Notes: generated by a model from the letters alone, not told the origin. A stretch of 64,000 nucleotides of DNA from Streptomyces sp. PTY087I2 (GCF_001687325.1 NZ_LZRD01000017.1:62001-126000); one strand, 5' to 3'; shown: positions 1 to 8,772, counted from the stretch's first letter. Numbers and translations are program-made.

Positions 1-174
1 CAGCCCGCTGCGTTCGGCTGCCGCCCTCAGTACCCGGGCGAGTTGAGCCTGTGCGGCCCGCTGGTCCGGGGTGTCGAAGCGGCTGTACTGCTCGATGTCC
101 GCCGCCAGGCAGAGGCGGCGGTCGTCATTCGGCCAGGGCTTGTCCCCTGACCGGACGGTCGGCTGCGACGTCAT
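1..174 (-). CDS. Cyclase-like regulatory protein, 3' part cut off by window edge
   Basis: An open frame begins at ATG (172-174) on the minus strand and runs 58 codons off the left edge. The visible N-terminus includes RRLCLAADIEQYSRFDTPDQ, the D-I-x-x-Y-S start typical of Streptomyces proteins with a class III nucleotidyl-cyclase-like fold, usually annotated hypothetical. It lies 115 bp downstream of the Crp/Fnr gene on the same strand, so the two may be co-transcribed and act together. Only the first strand of the presumed fold is visible, so activity cannot be judged. Confidence 0.7.
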   Translation of the reverse strand, partial: MTSQPTVRSGDKPWPNDDRRLCLAADIEQYSRFDTPDQRAAQAQLARVLRAAAERSGL

Positions 175-289
175 GTGAACCATCACCTACTCGATGAGTT
201 CGGATAGTCGGTGGTGCTGGTCGCCAACTGTGCTGCCGACGCGCTGGGCTCTCCGAACAGGCCGCAAAAATGCGGGATACCGGTTCCTG

Positions 290-1024
290 TCAGCGGCCGA
301 TGGGCGGCAGGTGTCCGATCGCCCGGAGGCGGTCCGGCTTGAGCACCCCGATCTCGCGGTTCCCGGTACTCACGATCCCCTCGTCACGGAACTCCGCCAG
401 CGCCTGCTGCACCGCCCTCTCTCGCGATCCGATGAGCGCTGCGAGTTCGGCCTGCGTGAGCTCGACGCAGATCAGAGTGTGCGAGCCGATGAGCTCCCCG
501 TGGTTCTCGGCGAGTTCGGCGAGCACCCGGGCGAGCCGTACGCGAACCGGGAACTCGCCGAACACGATGCGCCAGGAATTCGCGCTGTGCAGGCGACGGT
601 TGCTGAGCCGCATGATGTGAAAGGTGGTCTCGGGATGCTTGCCGAGGAATTTCTGCACGGCTCGGCGTTGGATGACGTGTACGTCGATGTCCTCACCCGC
701 CGTCACCGTGGCCGACCTGGGCGCGCCGTCGATCACGGCCATCTCTCCGACCACGTCTCCGCCGGCCCGGATGGCGATCAGGGCTTCATGCCCGTTGGCG
801 CGCTTCCTGGTGACCTTGACGTAGCCGGTCTCCAGGAGCATCAGGCAATCGCCCGGTGCCCCCTCCACGAGGATCTTCGCTCCGGGCGGATACTGCCGCG
901 GAAAACCGATACTCAGCAGTTCTTCCCTGGCCTCCTCCGACAGGCTGCCGAGGAAGCGGGAGGGCCGCCGTTCGCCGATACCATACGTACCACGCTGTGC
1001 CGTCCTCTGGGTCGTGCGCTCCAT
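290..1024 (-). CDS. Crp/Fnr family transcriptional regulator
   Basis: The product is a cytoplasmic DNA-binding regulator of 244 aa. The N-terminal cyclic-nucleotide-binding beta barrel covers about residues 25-140 and has a phosphate-binding-cassette-like GEMAVIDGAPRSATV near 91-105. A winged helix follows at about 185-235 (LTQAELAALIGSRERAVQQ). I chose the ATG at 1024 because GAGGTGGGG lies just upstream; the open frame extends 28 codons further without a ribosome site. Length is normal for the family. The ligand cannot be inferred, and some Streptomyces members respond to signals other than cAMP. The cyclase-like gene 115 bp downstream is a plausible partner. Confidence 0.9.
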   Translation of the reverse strand: MERTTQRTAQRGTYGIGERRPSRFLGSLSEEAREELLSIGFPRQYPPGAKILVEGAPGDCLMLLETGYVKVTRKRANGHEALIAIRAGGDVVGEMAVIDGAPRSATVTAGEDIDVHVIQRRAVQKFLGKHPETTFHIMRLSNRRLHSANSWRIVFGEFPVRVRLARVLAELAENHGELIGSHTLICVELTQAELAALIGSRERAVQQALAEFRDEGIVSTGNREIGVLKPDRLRAIGHLPPIGR

Positions 1025-1310
1025 ACCCCACCTCGTGGTCGAGTCCAAGTGCCTTCCCGACCAGGGAATCAGGCCCGGATTCGAGCGGAAAGAGCGTGCG
1101 AGGGGCAACCGATGTGGTGCGTGTGCACGGTGCGGCGCGGCGGGGCGAGGGCCTTTGTTGCGGTCGGGGCCGGACCTGGGTGTGGAGGCTGTGGGGACGG
1201 CTGGGAACTACGGGGTTGCCGCCGAGCGTGGCTTTCCAGCGTGTGCAGAAGTACGGCCGCGGCCGTCCAGGCTTGGGGAGAAACCCGAGCAAGCATGTGC
1301 ATACTCCAGC

Positions 1311-1844
1311 ATGCTGGCCTCCGAGGTCGCCGACCTGCACGGCTGCACCCTCGCCTCCACCAACAGTGCCCTGCATCGGGCCCGCGCCACTCCGGCCGAA
1401 CGCCGGAGCAGGGCCGGCGGGCTCGGCTCCCCGGCGGTCGGCGGTGCCCAGCGGGTCCTGGCCGAGCGGTACGCCACGGCGTTCTCCCGGTACGACATGG
1501 AGGAGCTGAGGCTGTTGCTGCACGTCGACGCCACCCTGTCGCTGCCGCCGTACGCGAAGTGGATGCACTGAGTGGCCGACATCGAGTCGTGGCTGACCGG
1601 GCCGGCCGTCGGGTGCCGCGGATCGCGGCTCGTCCCGACCGTGGCGAGCGGGTCCCCCGCCTTCGGCCAGTGCCGGCCCCGTACGGACGGGACCGGCTAC
1701 GAGCCCTGGGCGCTCCAGGTCGTCGAGTTCTCCGGCGACCGCATCGCGCGCATCACGGCCTTCCGCGACGCCACGCTCCTCTTCCCTCTGTTCGGCCTTC
1801 CGGAGCACCTGAGCGATGAAGCAGGCCTGGATGGCCCGGCCTGA
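1311..1844 (+). pseudogene. Decayed ECF sigma factor (SnoaL-tailed sigma-70 family), C-terminal remnant
   Basis: The remnant starts inside sigma region 4 (ASEVADLHGCTLASTNSALH, then RARAT) and continues into the SnoaL-like tail of SigG/SigX5-type ECF factors (RVLAERYATAFSRYDMEELR, later EPWALQVVEFSGDRIARI and LFPLFGLPEHL). The same reading frame is broken by TGA at 1569-1571 between KWMH and VADIESWL, where relatives usually have Gly (GGA to TGA would explain it). All of region 2 is missing; 1025-1310 upstream contains nothing recognisable. It ends back to back with the convergent DUF998 gene. The remnant cannot make a working sigma factor. Confidence 0.8.
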
Positions 1845-2543
1845 TCACTTGCCGCCCGCGGGAACGGCAGCCGACCGGTGGTCGGCCGGGGCGTCGGCCA
1901 GGCGGGCCGTCACCGCGCTCAGCCACAGCAGGCCGAGGCCGGCACCGGCGGTGAAAGCCAGCACCGTCGCGCCCGAGGCCATGAACCCGACGAGGACCGC
2001 CACGGTCATGGCACGCGACGCCACGGCCCAGCCGCGGAGTCCTCGGGCGGCGAGCGGGCGGGCCAGAACGACGAACGCGGCGCACAGGGCGAGGTAGCCG
2101 ATCATTCCCGCGGCCATGTGGGCGGCACCGTGTCCGCTCATCACCGTCGCTTCGGGCGCTCCGGCGGGAAAGCCCGCCCCGGCGTCGGCCGGGAAGGCTG
2201 CCGCGGCCCAGAAGGAGACGCCGAACACGCCGACCAGGGCCGGTGCCCACGTCCCGGCGGGGCCGCCGTGCAGAGCCCGTCTCAGCCCGGCCGCACCGGC
2301 GAGCAGCAGCGCGCCGGTGACCACGAAGCTCAGCGTCTGAACCCAGCCGGCCTCGCCCAGGGCGAGTTGGCTGATCGCGTTCCGGGTGAAATGAAAGCCG
2401 TCGCGCGTGAGGCCTTGGGCGAGTCCGGCCGCGAGGAACAGCGGGCCTGCCACGACGCCGCCGGCCGTGAGCCACCACACCGTGCCTCGCGGCGTTGTGG
2501 CGACGGGACGGACTGCGCGGAGCGGGGTGAACGTGCTGGTCAT
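1845..2543 (-). CDS. DUF998 family integral membrane protein
   Basis: This 232-aa hydrophobic protein has about six membrane segments. The first, after TTPRGTVWWLTAGG, is followed by the DUF998 signature region GFHFTRNAISQLALGEAGWV; later helices include a Gly/His stretch (GHGAAHMAAGMIGYLALC). Family function is unknown. The stop codon touches the end of the convergent sigma remnant, so nothing separates the two 3' ends. It is probably monocistronic. The ATG at 2543 is the only reasonable start. Confidence 0.85.
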   Translation of the reverse strand: MTSTFTPLRAVRPVATTPRGTVWWLTAGGVVAGPLFLAAGLAQGLTRDGFHFTRNAISQLALGEAGWVQTLSFVVTGALLLAGAAGLRRALHGGPAGTWAPALVGVFGVSFWAAAAFPADAGAGFPAGAPEATVMSGHGAAHMAAGMIGYLALCAAFVVLARPLAARGLRGWAVASRAMTVAVLVGFMASGATVLAFTAGAGLGLLWLSAVTARLADAPADHRSAAVPAGGK

Positions 2544-2788
2544 CGGCGTGCCTTCCTCGTAACGACGGTGTCGTCCATATGACCGGCGCCAGGAAGCATA
2601 GTTATCGCCCTCGCGGGTGTGCCCTGGGTCACACTTGGGCTCGTTCGATTCTCGTCGGTATCAAGTCCGGGCTCTCCGCGGGACTGGCTGTACCGTTTCG
2701 ACCCGGACGAGGACTCCCGGGGCCGGAGTGATGGGACGCCACTGTGGCCGGGTCGTCCCGCTGCCATCACCTCATTCCGGGAGAACCC

Positions 2789-3031
2789 ATGACCGACAGC
2801 AAGAACATCAACAATCCCGTGGGCATGGGCGGAGGCCAGCGCAAGCGGCTGTCGCGCGCCGAACGGCAGAACAACGGGCCGCACCGCAATCTCGACCGCA
2901 AGAGCGCGGCCGAGCAGAAGGCGGAGCTGGTGCGCAAGATGCGGGAGAAGACGGGTGCGAGCGGGGGTGCCGGGCAGGCGGGCACGGCCGAGGGTGCCGG
3001 GCAGGCGGGCGATGGCAGCGCTCAGGGGTGA
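2789..3031 (+). CDS. DUF6243-like small basic protein
   Basis: The product is 80 aa, hydrophilic and without a membrane segment. The conserved Streptomyces sequence MTDSKNINNPVGMGGGQRKR continues as LSRAERQNNGPHRNLDRK and an AEQKAELVRKMREK helix. The tail is Gly/Ala-rich and contains a near-perfect duplication (GAGQAG-TAE-GAGQAGDG). GGGAGA precedes the ATG at 2789; an upstream in-frame GTG at 2744 lacks a ribosome site. Function is unknown. It overlaps the start of the next frame, suggesting translational coupling. Confidence 0.8.
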   Translation: MTDSKNINNPVGMGGGQRKRLSRAERQNNGPHRNLDRKSAAEQKAELVRKMREKTGASGGAGQAGTAEGAGQAGDGSAQG

Positions 3032-3335
3032 CGCGGGCTCCGGAGAGCAGGGCGGCGATCGGCTTCCTGGTGGCTGGACCCTTGCGCGGGTCCGTGATGT
3101 CTCCGGGGACCGGGAGGCCGTGGTTCTCGACGCGGACCGTACGGCCACATGGCTGGGCGGCCCCGCGGGTGACGACGAGGCGCTGCGGCCGGAGATCGTG
3201 ATCGGGTTCCACCAGCTCTGCCTGCTGAAGCCGATCGACAGCGACGACTGGTACATGGGCAGCCTCAACGACGACGGGACCGTCGACTGCTGGTCCGCCT
3301 ACTCGGACTTCCACGAGGCGTTGAGGGGTTTGTAG
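3012..3335 (+). CDS. Hypothetical protein overlapping the DUF6243-like gene
   Basis: This frame of about 107 aa starts inside the tail of the preceding gene (overlap about 20 bp if ATG 3012 is used). The C-terminal half looks genuinely coding: VVLDADRTATWLGG, then EIVIGFHQLCLLKPIDSDDW and YMGSLNDDGTVDCWSAYSDF. No known domain is recognised. The acidic, Trp-rich end resembles small cytosolic Streptomyces proteins encoded beside other genes. The first 15-20 codons are doubtful because they share sequence with the repeat-containing tail of the upstream gene; a later start is possible. Confidence 0.55.
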   Translation: MAALRGDAGSGEQGGDRLPGGWTLARVRDVSGDREAVVLDADRTATWLGGPAGDDEALRPEIVIGFHQLCLLKPIDSDDWYMGSLNDDGTVDCWSAYSDFHEALRGL

Positions 3336-3574
3336 CCCGGGGCGGGTGTCGGTTCGTCTTCTGCTGGGGTGAGGCTGGTGGCCCCTTCTCCGATGCTCCG
3401 CTCTGAACCCTCTGTACGGTCAAAGTCCTGGCAGGAAGGGGTTCCGGTGGCGAGCGGCACAACGGCGTGGACCGCCGCCGGCGGACGCGTGCTGACCAGC
3501 CTCCGGCCGGAGATGCCCGGTCGCTGACCTCCTCGCGGAGGACTGCCGGGCGTGGTGGTGACAGGAGTTCACGC

Positions 3575-5212
3575 TCACCGGTTCTTCATAGGCACCGTGT
3601 CCTTCGCCACCAGCCTGTCTCCCGACCAGCAGAGCCGGTAGAGGTCGACCTCGTCCAGCAGGTCCCGGCCCGAGCGGTAGAACTCGCATGTCGTGCCCGG
3701 TGGTTGGGGTGCCGAGCGGGCGTGGTCCGGGGGGTAGGGGTAGGTATGGTCCGGGAGCAGGGGAGCCAGTTCGGTGCGGGGTCGGCCCGGGGTCAGTTCG
3801 GCGAAACTGGACGGTGGTAGCGCGCTTGTCGTCAGTTGCCAGGCCAGGAGTACGGCAGCGGGTACGAAGAACGCGGCCGCTACGACCGGGGCCGCGATGG
3901 CGGCGGCGTACCGGCGGCGGGCCGCGCCTCGTACGGCGGCGAGCCGCCTCGCGGACTCCGGGCTCGGCTCGCGGGCGGCGCCCCGGTCCCGGGTGCGGGA
4001 CGGGACCTGGTGCGGGAGGTCGGCCGTGACGCGGAACCCGCCTTCGTACGGGCCGGTCCGCAGGGTTCCGCCGAGGACCGTCACCCGTTCCCGGAGGCCC
4101 GTCAGTCCTCGTCCGCCGATGCCGGGCGGCGGTCCCTCCGCCGTCGTCACAGTACCTGTCGGGGCGTCGTTCACGACGCTCACGTGGGTACGGTCCGTCC
4201 GGTGGGTGATCCGCAGCCGGATCGCCCCGCCCGGCGCGTGCTTCAGGGCGTTGGTCAAGGCCTCCTGCACGATCCGGTACACGCCGCGTTCGACCAAGGG
4301 GGACAGTGCCGGGTCCGTACCTCGCCGCTCCCATCGGACCGGCACGCCGAAGGCGACCGCCCGGGCCACCAGGTCCTCCACCGTGTCGTGGGCGGGGTCG
4401 CCCGCAGCCGTACGGGTTCCCGGCTCCGTTCCCGGTTGCCGGTCCGCGTCCCGCGCGTCGTCGTGCAGGACCGCCACGGTCTCCCGCAGGTGTTCCACCG
4501 CGTCCGCGACCGTCCCGCGCAGCTCGGCCGGGTCGGCGCGGTCGCGGTCGGTGAGGTCCGGGGAGAGTTCCAGGGCCCCGGCGCGCAGGGCGACCAGGCT
4601 CAGGGCGTGGCCGAGCGAGTCGTGCATGTCGGCCGCGATGTCCGCCCGTTCGGCCAGCCGCGCCCGCTCCGCGACCAGGTGCTGCCGCTCCTCAAGCCGC
4701 CGGGCCAACTGCCAGCCCTCCCGTACGAGTTCGCGGCGACCACGCACGTACCGCCCGGCCAGCCACGGCAGCAGAAGCGCCGCGGGCAGCACGGCCAGCG
4801 TGTAGAACCACCACACGGGCTGGACCCGCAACACCGCGCACATCGCCACATCGACCGCGAGGCATCCGACGAGTACGAGAAGTGGGCCCCGGGCCTCGGC
4901 AACCCTGGCCCCCAGCAGGAAGCTCAGGGCGGCCAGCGACAGGACCTGGGCGTTGGCGGGCGTCGCCGCGTCGGCCAGGCCCAGCGCGCACAGCCCGTTG
5001 ACCAGGACGACCGCGGTGCCCGGCCGAGGGCGCGACAGCGGCACCGCCACCGCCAGGACCGCCAGCGGGAGCAGCAGGTCCAGGAACGGTGACGGCGCGC
5101 CCGCGTCCCGGAACCCGTAGACGGTCGCGGCGGCGAGCGTTCCCCACAGCGCCACGTCGACCAGCACGTGCCTGGCCGGGGGCGTACCCAGGTGCGTGCG
5201 GATGTGCGGCAT
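3575..5212 (-). CDS. NarL-type sensor histidine kinase with extra C-terminal membrane-anchored domain
   Basis: The product is 545 aa. Residues 1-160 hold four to six membrane helices. The HisKA_3 dimerisation helix follows with phosphoacceptor His in ADIAADMHDSLGHALSLVAL (about 200-220), then an HATPase domain with N-box VQEALTNALKHAPGG and G-box GIGGRGLTGLRERV (to about 400). Kinases of this family normally end there. This one continues about 140 residues with another membrane helix (AAPVVAAAFFVPAAVLLAW) and a tail with two Cys (TTCEFYRSG, LYRLCWSG). The divergent response regulator at 7387 and the ABC-2 transporter between them make a probable sensing and export unit. Confidence 0.88.
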   Translation of the reverse strand: MPHIRTHLGTPPARHVLVDVALWGTLAAATVYGFRDAGAPSPFLDLLLPLAVLAVAVPLSRPRPGTAVVLVNGLCALGLADAATPANAQVLSLAALSFLLGARVAEARGPLLVLVGCLAVDVAMCAVLRVQPVWWFYTLAVLPAALLLPWLAGRYVRGRRELVREGWQLARRLEERQHLVAERARLAERADIAADMHDSLGHALSLVALRAGALELSPDLTDRDRADPAELRGTVADAVEHLRETVAVLHDDARDADRQPGTEPGTRTAAGDPAHDTVEDLVARAVAFGVPVRWERRGTDPALSPLVERGVYRIVQEALTNALKHAPGGAIRLRITHRTDRTHVSVVNDAPTGTVTTAEGPPPGIGGRGLTGLRERVTVLGGTLRTGPYEGGFRVTADLPHQVPSRTRDRGAAREPSPESARRLAAVRGAARRRYAAAIAAPVVAAAFFVPAAVLLAWQLTTSALPPSSFAELTPGRPRTELAPLLPDHTYPYPPDHARSAPQPPGTTCEFYRSGRDLLDEVDLYRLCWSGDRLVAKDTVPMKNR

Positions 5213-5276
5213 GGTGCGTCGACCGCCCCTTCCGATTCCGATGGGTCGCCTGGATCGCCCTAATGGGCCGAATTGC

Positions 5277-5294
5277 CCGAATCAGCTGATTCGG
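5277..5294. promoter_or_regulatory. 18-bp perfect palindrome upstream of the kinase gene
   Basis: CCGAATCAGCTGATTCGG reads identically on both strands. It sits in the 141-bp gap between the ABC permease end (5354) and the kinase start (5212), 65 bp before the kinase ATG. Flanking half-site-like ATTCGG/CCGAAT copies occur nearby. It could be an operator or a small hairpin; no T-tract follows, so a terminator is less likely. Confidence 0.5.
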
Positions 5295-5353
5295 CTGACC
5301 TGTTCGGTCGATTCTGCGGGATCGAGCGCCTTGCCGGCTCCGCCGCGTGGTCC

Positions 5354-6175
5354 TCACGCGTCCCGGCTGCGCAGCACGTACAGGCCGGCCCCGTGCGCCA
5401 CCGCCGCCCACCCCGCCACGATCAGCATCGCCACCACCGGCGCGTACGGGGCCTCGGCTCCGGCACGCATGAAGTGGTCCCCCGCACCGTGCGGCAAGTA
5501 GTCGTTGACGGGGGCGAGTTCCGGGCCGCCCAGCCCCAGGAGCACGGCCGGCAGCCCCCACAGCAGCGTGACGAGAATCGACAGCGCCCCGGCCGGGTGG
5601 CGCGTGGCGAAGGCCGTCCCGGCCGCCAGTACGGCGACGAGCGCCAGGTAGAGGCCGGCGGACAAGGCCTGCCGGAGCGTCGTACCGGCCTCGAACGAGG
5701 CGCGTCCGTCGAACGCTCCCCACGCCACCGCCGTGCCCACGACCGCGTACACGACACCCGCGGCGAACGAGACGACGGCCACCACCAGCGCCTTCGCGGC
5801 CTGGACCCGGTGGCGCCCGGGCACCCAGAGCAGCGTTGCCCGCACACTTCCCGTCGCGTACTCGGAGGTCACCGCGACCGTCGCCAGAATGACGACGGCG
5901 AACTGGATGAGGATGGCGGAAGAGGCCGCCGCGTTCCCGACGGGCTCCACCGGATGGGCGTTGATGCGGGCGATCGAGGCGTAGTAGAAGGTGAAGACCC
6001 CGGTGCCCGCCAGGCCTGCGAGGAGGCAGAGGTAGGCGGACCGGACCGACCAGAGTTTCGTCCACTCGCAGGCTACGGCCCCGGCGAAGCCACCAGGTGC
6101 CCCGGGGCTGGGTGTGCCGCCTGCGGTTCGAGGGGCGTCCGCCCGGCGGCCGGGGGCTGTCGTCGGCTCGGTCAC
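5354..6175 (-). CDS. ABC-2 type transporter permease
   Basis: The product is 273 aa with about six membrane helices, after a short cytoplasmic N-terminus (TEPTTAPGRRADAPRT) and the typical ABC-2 entry CEWTKLWSVRSAYLCLLAG. A conserved loop TSEYATGSVRATLLWVPGRH follows the second helix. I chose GTG at 6175 because it overlaps the stop of the ATPase gene by four bases (GTGA), the usual translational coupling; the open frame upstream is a shadow of the ATPase. It pairs with the ATPase to form a drug- or peptide-type exporter. Substrate unknown. Confidence 0.88.
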   Translation of the reverse strand: MTEPTTAPGRRADAPRTAGGTPSPGAPGGFAGAVACEWTKLWSVRSAYLCLLAGLAGTGVFTFYYASIARINAHPVEPVGNAAASSAILIQFAVVILATVAVTSEYATGSVRATLLWVPGRHRVQAAKALVVAVVSFAAGVVYAVVGTAVAWGAFDGRASFEAGTTLRQALSAGLYLALVAVLAAGTAFATRHPAGALSILVTLLWGLPAVLLGLGGPELAPVNDYLPHGAGDHFMRAGAEAPYAPVVAMLIVAGWAAVAHGAGLYVLRSRDA

Positions 6176-7143
6176 GGGGTCTCCCCTTCGTGTGCCGCCT
6201 CGCTCGCGCCCGGCGTTTTCGTGGTGCTGGCGCCGGTGGCGTACTCGACGCTGCGCGCCGTCAGGTCCATGTACGCCTCCTCCAGCGAGACCCGGACATC
6301 GCTCAGCCCGTGCAGCCGGACCCCGCAGTGGTGGGCCAGGTCGCCGATCTCGGCGGCGGTGCGGCCCTCCACGGTGAGTTCGCCGGCCTCGGCCGTCCCG
6401 ACTCTCACCCCGTCGGCCGCTGCCAGGCGACGGACGAGCGTCGCCCGCTCCCCGGGGTCGGGCACCACGGCGCGCGCCGACGCGGGAGACGCGGCGGCGA
6501 GGAACTCCGCCATGGGGGTGTCGCTCAGCAGCCGGCCCCGTCCGATGACAACGAGGTGGTCGGCCGTCAGCTGCATCTCGCTCATCAGGTGGCTGGCGAG
6601 GAACACCGTGCGGCCCTCCGCCGCCTGGTCGCGGACGAGCCGGCGGATCCAGCGCACCCCGTCCGGGTCGAGGCCGTTGACCGGTTCGTCCAGGACGAGC
6701 ACCGGAGGGTCGCCGAGCAGCGCGCCCGCCACCCCGAGCCGCCCGCTCATCCCGAGCGAGTACGTGCCCGCCGGGCGGCGGGCCGCCTTTGCCAGGCCCA
6801 CCGTCTCCAGCACCTCGTCCACGCGGCGTACCGGGATGCCGTTGGACCGGGCCTGGGCGACGAGGTGTGTACGGCCGGAGCGGGCCGGGTGGACGGCCCG
6901 GGCGTCGAGCATCGCCCCGACCGCGCACAGGGGGCGGCGCAGGCTCGCGTACGGTACGCCGGCGATCAGGGCTCTCCCCCGGGTGGGGTGGTCCAGGCCC
7001 AGGATCATGCGCATCGTGGTGGACTTCCCGGCCCCGTTGGGACCGAGGAAGCCGGTCACGCGGCCGGCCTTGATGTCGCAGGTCAGCCCATCCACGGCGA
7101 CGGTTTCGCCGTAGCGTTTCGTGAGTCCTCGGAGGGTGATCAC
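6172..7143 (-). CDS. ABC transporter ATP-binding protein (DrrA/BcrA type)
   Basis: The product is 323 aa. Walker A is GFLGPNGAGKSTTMRMILG near residues 33-51, the signature is YSLGMSGRLGVAGALLGDP, Walker B is VLVLDEPVNGLDPDG and the switch His is in FLASHLMSEMQ. The last 90 residues form the C-terminal extension usual in antibiotic-export ATPases. It starts the operon and is coupled by a 4-bp overlap to the permease. The response regulator gene 243 bp upstream reads the other way, so the intergenic region probably holds both promoters. Confidence 0.92.
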   Translation of the reverse strand: MITLRGLTKRYGETVAVDGLTCDIKAGRVTGFLGPNGAGKSTTMRMILGLDHPTRGRALIAGVPYASLRRPLCAVGAMLDARAVHPARSGRTHLVAQARSNGIPVRRVDEVLETVGLAKAARRPAGTYSLGMSGRLGVAGALLGDPPVLVLDEPVNGLDPDGVRWIRRLVRDQAAEGRTVFLASHLMSEMQLTADHLVVIGRGRLLSDTPMAEFLAAASPASARAVVPDPGERATLVRRLAAADGVRVGTAEAGELTVEGRTAAEIGDLAHHCGVRLHGLSDVRVSLEEAYMDLTARSVEYATGASTTKTPGASEAAHEGETP

Positions 7144-7386
7144 GGAGGCCCTTCGCTGGTGTCGGTCGCTTCGGTCGCTTCGGTTGCTGGTGCCGGTCTC
7201 TTCGGTCTCTTACGGAAGCGACGCTAGGAGGCCGCCGCGCCCACGCCCATCGGCCGGACGGCAGCGGTGTCCTGCCTTTCGTCAGGGGTGCGCTCCGCCC
7301 TGGGGAGGACCTGCGGGAGTTTCCGGTCCGTGCGGTGACACGTCGGCCCTAGGCTCGCTGTGCGGGAGCGAGGGGAAGGCGGCGAG

Positions 7387-8064
7387 ATGATGTCGGGCAG
7401 TCGGCCGGTCCGGGTCCTGGTGGCCGACGACGAGGCGTTGGTCCGGGCAGGCGTACGGGCCATCCTGGCCAGAGATCCGCAGGTCGAGGTGGTCGCCGAG
7501 GCGGCGGACGGGCACGAGGCCATCGCTCTCGTACGTCAACACCGGCCGGACGTCGTCCTGTTGGACATCCAGATGCCCGGCCTCGACGGTCTGTCGGCGG
7601 TGGCACGGCTCCACCGGGAACCGACACCGGTCGGCGTGATCATGCTGACGACCTTCGGTCAGGACGAGTACGTCACCCGCGCCCTGGAAGAGGGCGCCGA
7701 CGGTTTCCTGCTGAAGGCGGACGACCCGAGGGAACTGCTCAACGGGGTCCGGGCCGTGGGGGCCGGCGGGGCCTACCTGTCACCCAGGGTCGCCGGGCGG
7801 GTCATCGCCGGGATGCGCGCCCACCGGGCGGCCCATCCCCACCGCCCGCTGGAGCGGCTCACGGAACGGGAGCACGAGGTGCTGGCCGGGGTCGGGGCGG
7901 GGCTGTCCAACGCGGAGATCGCGGGGCGTCTGCACCTGGTCGAGGGCACGGTGAAGGCGCATGTCAGCGCGGTGCTGGCGAAGTTGGGCGTACGCAACCG
8001 GGTGGAGGCGGCGATCGCCGCCCATGAAGCCGGTCTGGTCGGGCCGCCGCCGGGGCAGCGCTGA
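7387..8064 (+). CDS. NarL/FixJ family response regulator
   Basis: The product is 225 aa. The receiver domain covers residues 5-125 with acidic pocket DDE, phosphoacceptor Asp in VVLLDIQMPGLDG, conserved Thr in MLTTF and Lys in FLLKADDP. The LuxR helix-turn-helix follows at about 155-215 (LTEREHEVLAGVGAGLSNAE and VEGTVKAHVSAVLAKLG). ATG 7387 (second in-frame ATG at 7390) has GAGGGGAAGGCGG upstream. It is divergent from the ABC exporter operon that ends with the matching kinase, so it probably controls that exporter. Confidence 0.92.
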   Translation: MMSGSRPVRVLVADDEALVRAGVRAILARDPQVEVVAEAADGHEAIALVRQHRPDVVLLDIQMPGLDGLSAVARLHREPTPVGVIMLTTFGQDEYVTRALEEGADGFLLKADDPRELLNGVRAVGAGGAYLSPRVAGRVIAGMRAHRAAHPHRPLERLTEREHEVLAGVGAGLSNAEIAGRLHLVEGTVKAHVSAVLAKLGVRNRVEAAIAAHEAGLVGPPPGQR

Positions 8065-8181
8065 CTCTGTTCGCCGCTGCCCCGGCCGGGCTCGGCCGGG
8101 CCCGCCCCGGGCCGGCCGATTCCGTGGCGCCGCCCCCCCGTGGCGTTCCCGTGGCGTTCCCGTGCCCCGGCGGCGGCCCCC

Positions 8182-8652
8182 TCAGCCGTGCAGCGTCGCG
8201 TTGCTGTAGACGTACAGGCCGATCACCCCGACGACGCACAGGACGATCACCCACGAGCCGAGCCCGGTGTGCCGTCCCCTGCCCTTGCGGCGTGCGGCCT
8301 TTTCCTGGCGGCGGGCCCGGCCGGACCCGGTCGGCGTCCCGCCCTGCGGGGCCCGTGCCGCGTCGGACGCCGCCTCGGCCAGCAGGCGGCGGCAGGCCGC
8401 GGCGAGTACGTCCGTACCGGCGGAGAGCGGGACCACGGCCTCCGAGCGCGCCGGGGCGGTGGTGCCGCCGTCCAGGATGCGCCCGGCGCGTACGAGGATC
8501 TCGTCGCGGCCGCCCGCCGGGGCGAGGCTGATCCACCGCCGTACATGCTCGCCCCGGATGACCACTCCTCCGGACCGCTCCCGGTACACGGTGTGCTCGC
8601 GCCACAGCACGGCCGCCAATTCCGTAGCGGTGTCGCGCAGTTGTCCCCCCAC
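8182..8652 (-). CDS. Hypothetical protein with C-terminal membrane anchor
   Basis: The product is 156 aa with no recognised family. The N-terminal part looks like a soluble domain (LRDTATELAAVLWREHTVY, RGEHVRRWISLAPAGGRDE). A basic linker rich in Arg/Lys/Gly follows (RARRQEKAARRKGRGRH) and one C-terminal membrane helix (GSWVIVLCVVGVIGLYVYS), a tail-anchor arrangement. GTG at 8652 is preferred because GGAGGGGGAGG lies directly upstream; ATG 8697 has no ribosome site. Membrane-associated cytoplasmic protein; role unknown. Confidence 0.75.
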   Translation of the reverse strand: MGGQLRDTATELAAVLWREHTVYRERSGGVVIRGEHVRRWISLAPAGGRDEILVRAGRILDGGTTAPARSEAVVPLSAGTDVLAAACRRLLAEAASDAARAPQGGTPTGSGRARRQEKAARRKGRGRHTGLGSWVIVLCVVGVIGLYVYSNATLHG

Positions 8653-8772
8653 GATCCCTCCCCCTCCGCTTCCCAGCGAATCGAACAAGCATCGCACTCT
8701 ACTGGCGTGTGCAGGTTCTGTGTCCGTCAGGGGGCCAGGTGACCAGGGGGCCAGGGGATCGCGGGACTTCGT

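Noticed and set aside
3447..3527. 26-codon frame (GTG start, AGGAAGGGG upstream) in the gap 3336-3574
   Set aside because: Too short to support; no homologue recognised, although its end LTSLRPEMPGR looks protein-like. The rest of the gap holds nothing recognisable.
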